Source: Lingula anatina
Lineage: Eukaryota; Brachiopoda; Lingulata; Lingulida; Lingulidae
Length of the DNA stretch: 64,000 nt
Direction: 5' to 3'
NCBI RefSeq assembly: GCF_001039355.2
Contig: NW_019776002.1
Coordinates: forward strand, 252,414 to 316,413
The first letter of the stretch is position 1; every line of letters starts with the position of its first letter. This document shows positions 21,593 to 36,500 of this stretch, piece after piece. Both the position numbers and the translations under genes were made by a program. Below the pieces are notes generated by a model that was given only the letters and a program-made list of their open reading frames with translations, was not told the DNA's origin and made no database searches.

Positions 21593-24500
21593 TTGGGACT
21601 GAACAATCTAAATTACTCAAATGTAATTTAAACAAACATAAACTGTGTTTGAACAAGCTTTAAAGGCTTGCTCTATCAACTTACATCCAATCCCATCAAT
21701 CATGTTCTTGGTCAATCAATTTATCAGCCACAGATATAAATCAATCATTCAAATTTATCAATCAGGCAATTTACAACTACAAATAGAACTTATTCTGCTA
21801 ATCTTGTTTTTACTCAACAAGCTGATGAACAGCAATCTATGGTACTGTAATGAGTAACATGGGAAGTAATGGCGTACAGAGGGCCTCCGTCCTCATTTTG
21901 TATCTAATTCAATGTTTTCACTCTGGCAGACGCCTCATGTTAATCTGTCTGTACTAGCAAGTGGACCTAATTAAATTCTCGCCACTAACAAGGTAATCCA
22001 CGGCAACCTGGGGCAGACAAACACATGTCTGGAGTTAACTATCTTGTCCCAACACATCAATGGCTCATCCTCCCTCATCAGAAATGCTAAATGTGCACCA
22101 GAATAAACACCACTTTGTTACCAGCCAGGGTCGCAGACGGGGCATACAGACCAAGATGGTGACATAACTAACCACAGCATAAAAACTGAACAAGCTACCT
22201 GCAGCAATTTACACAATGTCATTATACAGACATGAGACTAGTTTCCAAAAAACGCTCTAAACATTTATCATGGGACCCAGCACCTAACCTTGACTAATCT
22301 CAGAAACCATCCAAATTGAATTGAAAAATGCGAAATTCCACTTTTCTGCAGAAAAAGCTCATGTCTGATTATACCTTCCCAATTGCTCTGTGTTAGTAGA
22401 ATCTGTCCGTCACAAATGTCACAGATCTTGTGGACGACGGGATCTGACTGCTTCACCTCCTTCTGGGCTGGAGAAATGAGCGGCACATCACCCTGGAAAA
22501 AAAAAAATTATAAAAATAATAAATAATCATATACATGCAACAGTAAACAATGCTACTATCTAATGGATGTTTGTACAGCAAAGCTAGTAAGCTCAGTGTT
22601 GGGTAATATTTATGAAAAATTTTCATTGTGAGAACATTGGTACTAAAATATCCTTAAAAATTTTTTTATTACCAGGCCATTTTTAACTCTAACCATTATA
22701 CCAACACTGAAACTAATTATGCTTAAGACAAACTAATACCTGTGACTAATGCAATTCAAGCTTGTGAATAAGACAGATTATCTTAAAATATTTTTAATTC
22801 AAAATATAAATATAAAATTTTCTATGTAACTCCATACTTTCATGATAGTCTCCAGTATATGGCAGGCAGGTTCCAGTACAGCATAGTCCCACTCTTCTGG
22901 CTTAGTGGCATCCACTGTATACACTGCTGGAACATCCTGACCTGGCCCTGAAAACACCAGCTTCACTTAGACAGGCCATTCAGAATAAGAAGATCCCAGG
23001 ACCTTCTGATCCATGGATCAAATATGGTGGACCCTACATGAAAGAAGAGCCGACTAATCCGCTGATGATCTCCCCGCCTCCACACACGCCGTCCTTGCAG
23101 GCATCTAAGAGTTAAACTTTGGAGCCGTAATTTAATCCGCTTAATGGCGCCTGTGGAGGTGGGGCAACCATCAGCAGATAAGTCGCTCTTCTTTCATGTA
23201 GGGTCCGCCATATTAGATCCTAGGATCTTCTCTTCTGAATGGGCTCATAGAGACAGTTCACATGGGCATTGACTCCTGTACTTCAATAACATGTAAATTA
23301 CTGTAACTGTGGTAAATTGAATGTTAATTTTTATATTACGCCATCAAAATATCGTGAAATACTCCTGTGAAAAATTACAACCCAAGTATGATCTATATCA
23401 AATTTTCCAAAAATTATATTTTTGTTATTTTTCAAAAACACTATTTAAACACTACTTATCTCTTCAGAATATGGAATTAGGTGCATTTTTTATGCTCTCT
23501 GTATGAATCATTAAACTGCTATTCACAGCTGTTCAAATCTTAAAGTTTTACTTTCAGTGATTCATTTGTTGTCATTTTATGGACATGTAAGGAATTTTTA
23601 GAATAAAAAATTACATCAAGCTATAACCTAACCTTCTCCTACTAAAAAAGTCTTTTCCTCCATATTTTCCTTTGTATCAAAATTTGAAATATAGAAATAT
23701 AGATCTAATACAACTAGGATCCCTGGAGGAGCAGGATAAAAAAAAGAAACTCTTCTTTTTTTTCTGCTATGATCTGAGTATCTGGCAGTTCCAGCATATT
23801 GTCATCTGTACCAACTTCCAGATGGAAATAGAAAGAATCCCCCTTTGTGTCCATACTCTCTGTTTAAACCAACAAATAACTTAGACCATTTATTTTTCGT
23901 GTTTGGCTTATCTCTGCACCATTTCAGTTTTGCTGCCAACTTTTCCCTCCATGTCATCTGTTCCGCGGATTAAACGTGACAATACAATAGGATGTGGAGG
24001 AATCATGAAAAGCAAAATTCTAAACAAACATCAGCTGATGAACAAACAGCATGACTTCATGCCCTTGGAGAAAAAATAAGATGACATTGTTTTCTTGCTT
24101 ATGCTTGTATTTCTCAGCTATCAGTGTACACAGAAGTGTTACAACACACATAGTTGCAATAAAGAGGGACCCCAATGTCCCTATAAATAGATAAGCTCTC
24201 TTTTTCAGGCCATGAAATTTGAATCTTACCGAGAACAAAGAGCCCAACAAACCAGTTGTTACATTCAGTACTGGTAACCAGAGCCGTAATAACTGCTCTC
24301 AACGCTGGTAAGGGAAATGGGAAGACTTACTTCTTAAAAGCCGGTTTTTGATCCAAGTAATCTGTCTCCTGGCATACCTTCTTGTCACGAGCTTCAGCGC
24401 ATCAATACCTGAAATTGTATTAAAATTATCTTCATACATAAATACATGACTTAGATGATTTATTTACCACAATATATGCACAGAAAAACTGAATTTATAA

Positions 24501-27500
24501 GTTTAATGTGACAATAATTCAATCAACAGTCAAGATTTTTTCAAAGAACAGATCCCTTCTCTATAGTTGTTAACATTCATGTCCTATTTGGATTATTTTT
24601 CCTACAAGTTGTCACATCCCATTCTATTCTCTACAATTTTTCCTACATAGTTCGGTGGGAGTGCATCTTCATTACCCTATAGTTGTCACTTCCACTGAAC
24701 TCCTACCCTCTTTCAGACAGTTTTCCTGTTCAAAAAACAGCTAATTTTCCCCAATCCCCCCCCCCTCCCCCCCCAATTCCAATGCTACTTATTCTCCATC
24801 ATTTCTACAGTGTCCATGGATTCCACCTCCCAGAGAGTAGCATTCAAGTCATCAGGTATGTATTCACAGACTTAAAAAGAATGCCTGACATTTGTTCTGT
24901 TAGTCCTTGCTGTGCTGGTTATGTTAGTAATGTAGTTATGATGATGGTTATAAAGCCAGATCTGCACCCTGTGTTAAACCTGTCATATCAGGGTGTCAAC
25001 TGTTCATTATGATCTCCCGGGGAGAAGTAACATGACTATGGTTGCCTTAGTGCATGTGTCCTAACTGAGTACAGGATGAGACTACCCTTTAGTGAAAAAA
25101 TTGGAAAATATGGCCTGGGGTCCAGGGGTTCACCTAGGCCATTGGTATTTTTGGCTCCCAAAAGTCGGAAATCCGCCAATTATCGAAAAAATCTCATCCC
25201 TGTGAATAACATTTAATAAAATTATTATCTTGTTTTGAATATTTTATTTTTTTTCATAGAAGATTTCCATCAGCTGTGCTATGATGTAAGAAAAAAAAGC
25301 AATAATTTTTCTTCAATCATCAGGTTATATTAATATTAAAAATGTTGTACACACTAAGGAAGATGATGTTGACAGACATCCAGAATACTGAAGATAATTT
25401 TATTTTACTGCAATACATAATATAATTAACATATAGGAAAAACTAATGGAAAGTGACCTATAATGCACAAGAATAAAAAAAAAAGATATCAGCATAACCT
25501 TGGAACATGACACTTTTTCATAATAACACAATCGTAACATGCTATATTCAATACCTAAAATTACTAGCAGTGCTCTCAATTTCATGCATTCTACAGGCAA
25601 TATGTTTTTATAGGTAAACCTCACATATTTGGACATCTTAGGAGGCATGATGCAATTACTCATATTCCTGATGACAACAAATATTTATGTCTATCTGCCA
25701 CCCGTTCCCCATACACTGTTCTTCACCAGATGACTACGTGACCTTATACTTCATGTAGTCGTCTCCTCTACGCTGGAAAACAAATGCTCAGCTTCTTACT
25801 CAAGTAACACTGCACAGCCATTTTTTTTTTCATTACAAAAGACATAATCCCTAATAAGGACTTGGTGAGCACAATTCTGGCTATGGTCTCCAGTGGAAAA
25901 CAAAGAGAATTTGTTGTAATATGTCTTGTGATGAGGGGACCAGCTGGAGTCCAACCATATGTCATGAGCGAGCAAGTCGGGGGAGGTTACAAAACACACC
26001 GCCATCACAAAACCACACAAAAACATACACACTTCTAACTCAGCACCGCGTCCTACCAATAAATCCAAGATTAAACACGACAAATCTTTCTGGATAGATA
26101 TGAAATGGTAATGGCTTTTTGAGCTATTCCATAAAAGGTCATATAAAGTCTGTTGCTTTCTCGTGATTAAATTTCAAGGATCAAATTTATTATTTATTGA
26201 TAGAACTTGATGTATTCCTAAATATTATATTTATATGTACCTCATTCTATCACCAGCTGCTTCATAAGCTACAGAAGAAAACATCCATATCAGCTAATAT
26301 ACATATAATTTCACAAAATGCTTTGTCTGAGTATGCAGCGAAAATCTGACACTTTTTTTTTTACATGGACCCCTGACCTAAAATATTTAAAGAACTTTGT
26401 TCATGTTGATATAAAAACAAACCAGCCACTTCCTGCAAATCTGACATATCTTGACATTGATGATTTCCCCCAAAAAGTGCTTCCAATTACTAACTTTTAT
26501 TCAGCAATATTCTTAGAACAGGGGGTGACAATAATCTTGGAGTGAGAAGGGAGGGGGCCGGGGGAGGGGGGGTTATTAATGCCTACTTTTTTAACCCTCT
26601 AGACACTGCCATTTCTCAACAACCTCAGTACGGCTCTATGCCTGGCTCTACAGTACTCTACAGTCCCAGATGATGTCCACCTCAAAGGGTTAAAAGGTCA
26701 AAAAAAGTGACCAAGTCATTGACAGTATCAGTGCCTCACACTGCATCAACTACTTCAGCTTATCTATTAGAGCTTTTGAAGGAATTCAATACCTGATACC
26801 CAGCCATTTTACTGAAGGATTTACCCTTTTCATTTCCTGTCCAATTTGAAAAGAAGAAACTGTAAAACGGGTCAAATTACTGCCACTGACCAGCGTAATG
26901 ACCACTGGCTGCAGTGAGTAATGACCTTCAAGAATTGAAAGAATTTGGGTTACTTGTGTCATTGCCCCCTTGTGATTGGGCCTCCTTACATGCTAGAGCA
27001 TGGACTCTTCAGAATAGAGGTTAAAATATACTTCCTTAAATGTGCCTCAGCATTTTTGCTTTGAAATTAAACTAAGACAATAACCTTTCTAGAGATTTTG
27101 TAACACTTTGTAAAATGTAGCAGTGCATTTTCAGCAACAAAGACATGAGCTTAGTCACAAGTTAGTCACAAGTTAGTCACAAGTTAGTCACAAGTTAGTC
27201 ACAAGTTAGTCACAAGTATTGGTGTTTGTAGGTTTTCTTGGAAAAATGAGGGGTTTGGCTCAGAGAAGAGTTTCATTTTTTCAGTATTTAAAGTGATAAT
27301 AACTCTTTGTTTCGGCCAAAAAATGAATTTTCCTGGAGTAAACAACAATTTTCCCATATTTACCAATGGTTAATTAATCCATTTTTACATTCAAAGTTAG
27401 TCCCTGGTTTTTTTCTAAAAAGTTTGGTTTTTTGTTAAAATCTCTTAAGAGATTTTAACAGAGTATAGCCATCAATGGAGGTCACGTGGTCTAAAGACAA

Positions 27501-30500
27501 GCTCAGATATCAGAATAATAGCTATAACAGCCGTTTTTGTGGGAAAACAGAATATATTATATTTTTATGAGTCACTCAAAATGTTTTTATTGTGAAATAC
27601 AGATTTCATACAAAGAGTTATTATCCCTTTAAGAACAGAAGTCAGAGGCTGGTAGAATTCCTGGCTTGGGTTTAAACTGGCAGAACTAGAACTATTGCAG
27701 AATATTTATGTTGTAGCAACAGCCGGAACTTAACTCTTGCACCTAGGCTTTTGAGTGTATGGGAGAGATGGATACAATGGCACTTCTGTGGTAGTTTCAA
27801 TCAAGATTTAGTAGTTAAAAGATTACTCTCTTGCCATCCCAGATTAAACACGTTATGTGTGTTTAAGTTGAGCTTTTGTTGATATTGGTCAAAGTTTACC
27901 TGGGTTGCGTCACTGTGTCCACCTCACTCCCAGTCACTGTGGGCCAGTTCCCATGGGACTGTGTTGGTCATTCAAACACTAAGTAACAATATAAGTTATT
28001 CAACCCACATACTTATCTCCAAGGACAAGAATCTAAAGCTTAGATCACTTCCCAGTGAGGCTGCCAGCCAGGAGGGTCAACGACTTTTCAATAGGTGATT
28101 ATTCAACACAGCAAGCACAGAGAAGGGGGTGCAGCGGTTTAGTGATAGAGGATAATATGTGTGGGTGATTGGGGTGGGATTAAATAATAATTAAAATAAT
28201 TAAAATATCAATAAACTTTTAAAGTTTGCTTTGAATCACAGCAATTTAAATATTGCAGCAATAAATAGTTTCATTTTCTTGACCCAGGAAGTATACCTTC
28301 TTTCAAAAGTGTTTCTCCCATTTGACTTTGTCGTTCTTGTTCAGGCAGGATCAAATAGTTATGAAATTCTTTGAATCCAATACTTTGAAAGATGCCATGT
28401 GTGTAGTCTGCTTCCCTGAAAAACAAAAAGTAAACTAGCAAACAAACCACTCTTTTATGTTTATAGTTTATTTTTTCATGGTTTATTTCTTTCAATAAAA
28501 AAGAATTCTTTGCAGTTCTCTAACATAAAAAAATTGCACCCAACCTGGCCTGTGGGTAGGCAAGTTATACAACATGTAATTAGGAGCTTATAGCAATGGA
28601 TTACTTGCATAACAACTTTAGATGTTAGAACCTGTGGGCTTAAGGAACTGAACTTGGGAGTGAACAAACTAGGTACACAGACTATAGCCACCTTCAAATT
28701 GTCTACAAAGAAAACAAGCATGATGTATGCTAAAGCAGACTAATCCCTGCCTGACCCGGGTGATTGCTAAAATTCTTATCAGAGACCCTATACAGTACCC
28801 AGAGAGATCAAAAGAGAATACTTCACCCTAACCAAAATAAAGCCCAATATTCTCACTTGTGGCTAATAATAATATTGACTTACAATCACAAGGTAATGTA
28901 GGGTTGCCACAGGCTCAACAACTCAGTTTGTACAAATATTGGAAAATGAAGTTGCACTTGGTGGAATTTCAGAACATGAGCAAGGATAGAGAGCCAGACG
29001 GACTACGAGATGTTAATCAAAATATCAATGACTGGACATCATATACACTGTATGATGCAAACGCTCAGCAAGGAGGCAGCGTTGCAACTTGTGCTAACTG
29101 TCAAATTACAGCACCTGCTGGGAAGGTTTAAAAAACATATTTGAAATATTTGAAGCATTCAAAACTCCTCAGGGAAAACCTCCCAATTTAATTTTCACTT
29201 TCTTTCCTTTTCCTTTTTTTTTTTTAATTTGTGTTTCAACATGATCGCATTTTTACTTTCACTACTTTAACATACACACAATACACCCCCATAATATCAC
29301 AAAAAAATAATAAAAAATTGCCCCACTTCCTTATTGCAACTTTCAATTTATCCTATAGTATAATCCTTCTTGTTGCTTCCTTCATATTTACTTCTGTGTC
29401 CAAAATCCAGACAAGTTTCCCTTTCACTACCAGAATTGCATAAATATGTTTCTACTTAAAGTTTATTTTCACTCAGTGCTCCAAATATTCATAACTTTTG
29501 AATCAGAAAAATCATATTGTGTTGACTTCTTATAATATGTCTAGAAAATCAATACTGTAACCTAAAGTATTCAAGTTGCAAAAATTAAGAATTAAGCAGA
29601 AGTCTCAGAATATCAGTCTATGTGTGATCGTACTTGTGTTCCTCCAATCTCTGCTGGTTGTAGCGGCTGTGAAAGTCCAACAGTTCCGCCACCAACCCCC
29701 TCTCTAACATGGAGTCCACACGCTTGTCAAGACGCTCATCAAGCACTGTAAAGACATAATATTACACTTTATCTAATACTGCAGAACTCTTACCGAGGAG
29801 AACCTTATCATTATTATTATTATTATTATTCTGCCATAGAGTCATATCTGATGTTGTTTTAACCACACAGAGTACATATGGTCCGTCTTCTGACACTGTA
29901 CCCAGAATATAACCCACCTGTCTTCTGACACTGTACCCAGAATATAACCCACCTGTCTGCTGACACTGCACCCAGAATATAACCCACCTGTCTGCTGACA
30001 CTGCACCTAGAATATAACCCACTTGTCTGCTGACACTGCACCTAGAATATAACCCACCTGTCTGCTGACATTGAACCCAGAAGATGCAGTTGTGCTGATA
30101 TCTCAAAGGGCCACTAACATCCTGGTCTTCTTGATGCTGTTCTGCCAAGATCTCACTCATGGTCACACCATGCTGGGAATGCACCTCCAGACCTCTACAG
30201 AATAAGGGGATATATCTAAACTAAAATGTGGTGACATTGGGCTTATTTACTTTGATTGTTCTAACTAGTCAACAGTACGCCCTTCCTGAAAATAAATTTA
30301 ACTTATCTATGCTTTATATCAGAAACTACATTCCTGCCATAAATGTTCTCATTCTATTTTTGTTTTATGTTACATTACTTAGTATATTTTCATATCTTAA
30401 ATAGGACAACCCTTCAGTGGGTAGGAGGCTATGTATTTCTTGATATTTTGACTTCTTCTTTGCTAAGTGTAGTTACAATTTGCCTCCTAAATCCAGTTTT

Positions 30501-33500
30501 AGTTATGAGATTATTCAACAGGTGGCAGCACAAATAGGGCATTCTTATTATAATAACCCTGATTACACTATCATCAACTCAACAGACACCATCCATTAAT
30601 CATCACTTTAAAACAATTGAAACTGAGCCTGATTATCAGTTACTGGGCCATCTCCAATAACATCAACAAAACAAAGTTTACAATGTTGATCAACTTGTCC
30701 AAAGAGATAATGTTTGGCAACACAAAGTCTGCTTTCAGGAAGACAAGGATATCTTTTGATAATTTAATGTTGACAAGGTGACTATTTCAATAAAACCCAT
30801 CAAAGAAAAGTTCAAATTAAATTTCAACGGTATCGTATTTTAATGTCTCACACTTGAACTTTCCCTCTTTATCACTAACTGTACTATAACAATTCCATTC
30901 ATAACCTCACACATCAGTCTGTGTAAGCTGACATGACCTGTGGCCCATTGATAACTATATGTAAACCCCACATATCACCACTGTGTTAACAACCCAGTAT
31001 CAAGGTGTCCTAGATCTTCAGCCAAAATATTCATTCTTGGAAGTAAAAGAGATATCAAGCTCACTGCTCCATTTTTACTATCTTAGATGCCATTCTATTG
31101 GACACCATCTGACTATTTGGATAGATCCAATTCTGCAGGGACTCTTGCTGAATGCCATCAGAATACAGAAAAGTTGGTGGTTATGAGTATGTTGGAAATG
31201 AAGTGGTGTGTCCTTTGGTTAAGTTGATTGCACTCAGCTAGAGTCCTCACAGAGTAGGATCGATCTAAAAAGACCCATTTTGTTTATGGGAATTGGGCCC
31301 AAAAGGTGATCATTTTTTATGATATTTTATGATATTTCTTTTGCAAACAGTAGTCTCAGGCCCGTAGCCAGCAATTTCAGAAGGGGGGTTCTTCTTCTGA
31401 AAAAGTGGAACTTTTTCTCATACAAACTTCATGTACCTAGATCAAATTTTACCCAGAGTGGACCTTTTCCCAGCAAAAGGGGCAGTTCTTTCGAACCCCC
31501 TGAACCCCCCTTGGCTACGGCCCTGAGTCTTTTACACAATGTAGGTGGGCAAGCATTGGCACCTTCCTCTTACCTTACAACTACAAAATATGGGATTCTA
31601 TCTGCGTGAGCAGAATTTTACCTTTAACTTTTCAGACACTTAACACTTTGATTTTGTGTTTCTTTTTAAAATACAAAGTGTTACATATAATCACCTACCT
31701 TATAATCTTCCTTTTGTTGTTGGGGTGTAAGGTCTTGGCATAGCTGGGATCCACCGACATAAGTTTGGCATATAGCTCTCTACTGTCTAAATCATCAAAA
31801 TTCTCTCTTAGTTCCAGCAACTCATCACTTGGTGTCACCACTGCAGCTTCTTCCCCTTCTTCATCTGATGAAACACATTTCTGCAACATACAAAATGATA
31901 GAAGGGTCAAAACAGATCATTTCAGCAAAGAGCAACAGGATAATAAAGTAGATAATTTAATAATAAGTAAACAATTTTATATTAAGTAAAGGAAAGAAAA
32001 GACACCAAATACTACTTAGGAATACTTCACAATCAAAACGACATCTGTTACCATTTCAAAATTAATTATTCTGCATTTATATCAAAATCCATGCATTTTA
32101 CACAGTTACAGAATTCAAGAGGTTGATCAACAGGTTTATTTTAGAACAAGACACTCGCAGATATGCATCTTAAATGAGAATAATACAAGATTCTTCTTCA
32201 TAACTCAATGCTAGCATAAAGAGCACCATTTAAAAGAATGCCAAAACACTCATAAAGTTAACCAGGCGTCACCTTTCCCACGACAGCATATTTATTTATA
32301 CAACTCTGCAATAATTTTATGAGCCAGTGTACTTGATAAAAATGTGGTCTCTTCCTTGAGGCAGTTTGCCTGTGTTGACACTTGTGCTTTAATGCACCCT
32401 CAGAAAACCATGTTTATTCATCACACCGTGGCCTAACATCCACTCCCTAAGTTATCACATACTCTCTCTGACACTTTAAATGACAGAGCAAGGACTGAAC
32501 AATGTCTGGAGTGACAAGGAGACAGAAGGTGTCAGTTCAGAGGTGGTAACCTGTGCTCACAGCCAGACATTTCTTCATGATCACTTTCTCTGTCACAGCT
32601 CATAATGGAGGAATTTAATGACTTGCTGATGATTTAATAATTCAAACAAGGTTTCAGTCACTTAATTATGCAGCAACATACATTGCCATATGTTGCTGTC
32701 TGAAAAAAGTAGATGCAAATGTCTTTTTGCTGGTACTCATGTACCAATGTCAACTCCAACTAATGGGTATTTCCACCTCTGTTATCTTTGTGCTGGCTTT
32801 GGGGGGGGGGGGGGCACTGCTTCATTGTAGGCCTGTCAATATACCCGATCAGTGATCCCAAAGCGTTACCAAATCAACAGATAAAACACTTAGTTAAGAA
32901 AAGCATTCTATGAACCATTACCCCCTTCACCCCTCATTAAATCTCCACATTATTGAACTGCTAATTGTACTTTGCTATAAGTACTCCATTTTCTGTCTTT
33001 GCTTGGTGGTCATCTTGGACAAAGGCCGAAAGGAAAAAAAACCCTGCCCAGACCAGAACCATCTCAAATTGCCTGCTGATGGCCAGGTGAAAACCAGGTA
33101 CACAGAAAGACCCGGTCACATCATTGTCCTCCTGACAAGATAATTTAACTGGCCCAGTCACTTAAGTTAAAGATCTCCTATAAACTTTAGTGCAATGAAG
33201 CCAGGACCCCAGGGAGAGAGACTTCATACTGGAACCCTGCAGGCAATACACGGGCATTTCTCCACTGAAGGTCTTCTCAGGAGATAAAAGGATCACTCAA
33301 GTATTAAAACACCCTTTCATTTTTTTTCTTTCTTGGTGAAAGGGAAGGGCATAAATAATCGTTGCCCTTCAAATTATCTTCCGACTTCTGGACACATTGG
33401 TCTCAATACTGTGTTCTTCAAGGAGACAAAAAAAAAAGCACCATAAAACTTACAATTTACAAATCATACATAACAAAGGAATATGTTTTTATTGCTTTCA

Positions 33501-36500
33501 CTTCCTGTACTTAAGGCTTTTTTGTGTATCAAAAAAAAAAAAAAAAAAAAAGACATTCATGATTACATAAGTCCTTTTTGTAGATATTAACTTAACTTTA
33601 GTGTTTCTCAATGAAAACAGTAACATTTAAAACATTAATTTAAAATAAATAATCATGTTCTACCTTAACTCTTAAATCAACAATCACTTGCCTGACATAG
33701 TACCCCAATCTATAAAAGCAAACAAGTTTTAAGCTAACATCATCCCTCTCTCCTGCAGACCTCATCCAGGTAGGTTTATCCTCCGTACCTAGTGCCCTCC
33801 GTAACTCTAAATAATCTCAGGTAACATAAGGACAACAACCCCACCTCCTCAGGTCATATTTCCACAGTACCGCCGTGCCTGATACACAGATCTTAATCAA
33901 TACTTCAATTGATCACACCCCAAAAAATCCAAATAAACCCCCGATTGCTTTCTCCCAATTGCACATGAACATGACAGCAACTCGTTACCAGACGCTTGCA
34001 ACTATTAAAATTATTTAATCATGAAACCAATCAACATTCTGTGTACTAAAACTGCCTTAGTGTGAGCAGACAAAGATCTTTTAAACCAGGTGCACTGTGA
34101 TAATAAATAACTGCAGAGTCATCAAACTCTCCATCCAAAAAGTACTTGGCGTGTTGTCAAAAGTTAAAGCTGGTACTTTGACATGCTCTTTGATATTAAC
34201 CAATTTGTGTCATCTACCAGTGACCATGCATGTACACATTTTTTTCAAAAAAAAAAAAAAAAAAAAAAAAGAGAGCAGGATTATTAAACTTATACAAGCC
34301 TCATGTTATACTTTCACAACATGCAATCTTCACATTTTAACAACTCATAAATTTGTCATACAAGCTTCACACACTGGCAGGATGGCTGTAATTTTTTTTG
34401 TGTCAACCCACAATATGTTTTATCTTTAAACTTAAACTGAAAACTGCTGATTATAAACATGTTGCTTCCAGGCAATGTACATGAAGGCTCTCCCTTTCAC
34501 CTGAGCCTAATGTGTCTTTAGAACCATAATTTTGATATAAAAGCAATAATAAGAATCTTCAAGTTCTGACCACCCATGTCTGATATCACAGATAGATACA
34601 AGTCCAAAATGAAGATGCTGAGAAGTAAGGTGAAACACAGGGTCACAAGCAAAGTTTGAACAGGCATGCAAACACAAACTATAAAAAACAGGTTACAATA
34701 ATTTATAAAAAAAGGGGGTTGCAAGATTATACATAAGCTTCATGCCTTCTTTTTCTCTCTTTTTCTTTTAAATACTAGAAAAGCAGTCAAGCTGAACTAT
34801 TTTACGACCTGCTGCGTGTCCACATCACTTTGTGTTCAGGAGCCAATATCTCTATCATAATCTCATACATACTATGGTTACATAATTGAATAAATGAAGA
34901 GAAAGGTTAATGACCGCTACACCATGTTGAACACCATGTGATTTTTAAATTCTATATTTCTATAATCCAGTCAACCAGGATGACTGGACCTACATGATTC
35001 CACATATAAACCAGATTTCTAAACACATAGAGCCCCAAGAAAACTTTTTCCACACTTGCTGAGCACATTTCAACTTAACCAATTGTTTTCAATTTTTACC
35101 TCAATTAATATTTAACACAAGGTAAAATTTCACTTCCCAGGGTTAATAAAAGAGTGGGGGTGGGGGTGGGGGTGGGGGGGGGGTGAGGGGCATTCAGCCA
35201 GTCTACATTAATCTTTGTTAACACCACTATCAATCATGACTGCAAGTTCCGCAATCAAACTGCACCTAATCTGTAGTTTGAAAGCCAGTAGCGGCTGATT
35301 ATTTGAAGTTTACAGGAAATCCAATGAAATGGACCTGTCAAATTTTATCAGGACATGAACTGGGGAAGGGTTCCAGTCATACTCAAAGGGACTCACGGAG
35401 AGCAAATTGAGACTTTATTTTCCTAAACCTAGGTTGGCTCACAAGCCCTAGCTTTGTTGTGTGTAATCTTTATCAACAGCATACCGCTGTAACCTATCAA
35501 GTTTTATCAGAGATTTGACAATTTCCTCTCGGAGGATACAGTTATCACTTTGTCTTCCCCTCCCATGTTAGCAGCCCTTTTCCTACTACCATGTCACTGA
35601 AGTCAGTTGGTGAATGAATTTCCTTTCATTAAAAGGTGCAGCGTAGTGAATGAATATGACCTAACATAGTATAAGCCAACGATAATACATGTGCCCTAAT
35701 GTCACCCTTTCGCTGCAGGCATTGTGCAAGAAAATCAAGCGGTAATGTATGGACAACACGCCCATACAATGATGTATTCTTTTCTCTGCTTGTTTCAAAT
35801 GGCGGCAATATATTTACTAGCACTGAAAGACACTTCAACAGCCACAGGATAAACAGATAAATGAAATGATACCCGTAAGAAAATATTAGTTTGATAAAAT
35901 TTCAGTGCAGTAACAGATTACATGTAAAGTGCACTGGCTATTGAAGGCCAGTGAATGAAGCTAATTTTAATATTCAGAAAGTTAGTACATATGAATTAAT
36001 GCACCATGGGGAATAAGTGGGCACATTCTTTAGGCTGACCTAGGACAACATTTGGGATGTCAACAGGTTAAACCATCCCCGGGAAAGAATATTTTTATAG
36101 GGTGAAGCCGTCTAGCCTATCACGGGCAGCCAATTCAGGCCACATGTAACAAACCTACACATATTTCCCCTCATTGAAAATCTGTCTCTCATTTCTACTG
36201 TCAATATCCCAGTATTTATCAAATAAACTGCACTGGCAGATCTTAGGTGTGTGCTGAGATTACTGAGCATTGTTTCCCATCTGTAACTGCACCAAGCAGC
36301 CAGTCAGGCAATCAGACGCCATGACGTAAACCTGTTTAACGCAAACTTGTTCAACAAGGTGTAATAAGTAACTGTGTGGTTAATAAGCTCAGGCTTTCAT
36401 CCCAGCCTTCATGTAAAGTTACAATTTACTGTACAACAAACAGCTCAAGGAATCAAAAAGCAGCAACAACTTTTGACGTGTGAATCCATTATTCCAGTAA

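Larger units (their letters stand above)
24409..28296 (-). other. TRIT1 intron, 3.9 kb
   Basis: Contains a C-rich run near 24756-24776, a G-rich stretch near 26548-26571, an 11-bp tandem repeat at 27151-27216 and a TTAA-ended element at 27288-27632. No coding exon is recognisable. Confidence 0.75.
30195..31698 (-). other. TRIT1 intron, 1.5 kb
   Basis: Contains two palindromic elements, 31088-31300 and 31355-31527, close to the next upstream exon. A stretch near 30512-30528 (CAACAGGTGGCAGCAC) resembles a weak CTCF site. Confidence 0.7.

Noticed and set aside
28131-28200. Second tRNA-like SINE (GGTGCAGCGGTTTAGTGATAG)
   Set aside because: Only an A-box-like block is present, with no B-box at the expected distance.
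29762-30184. 140-codon minus-strand frame as an independent gene
   Set aside because: Its first part is a TRIT1 exon and the rest is read-through into the 35-bp repeat array.
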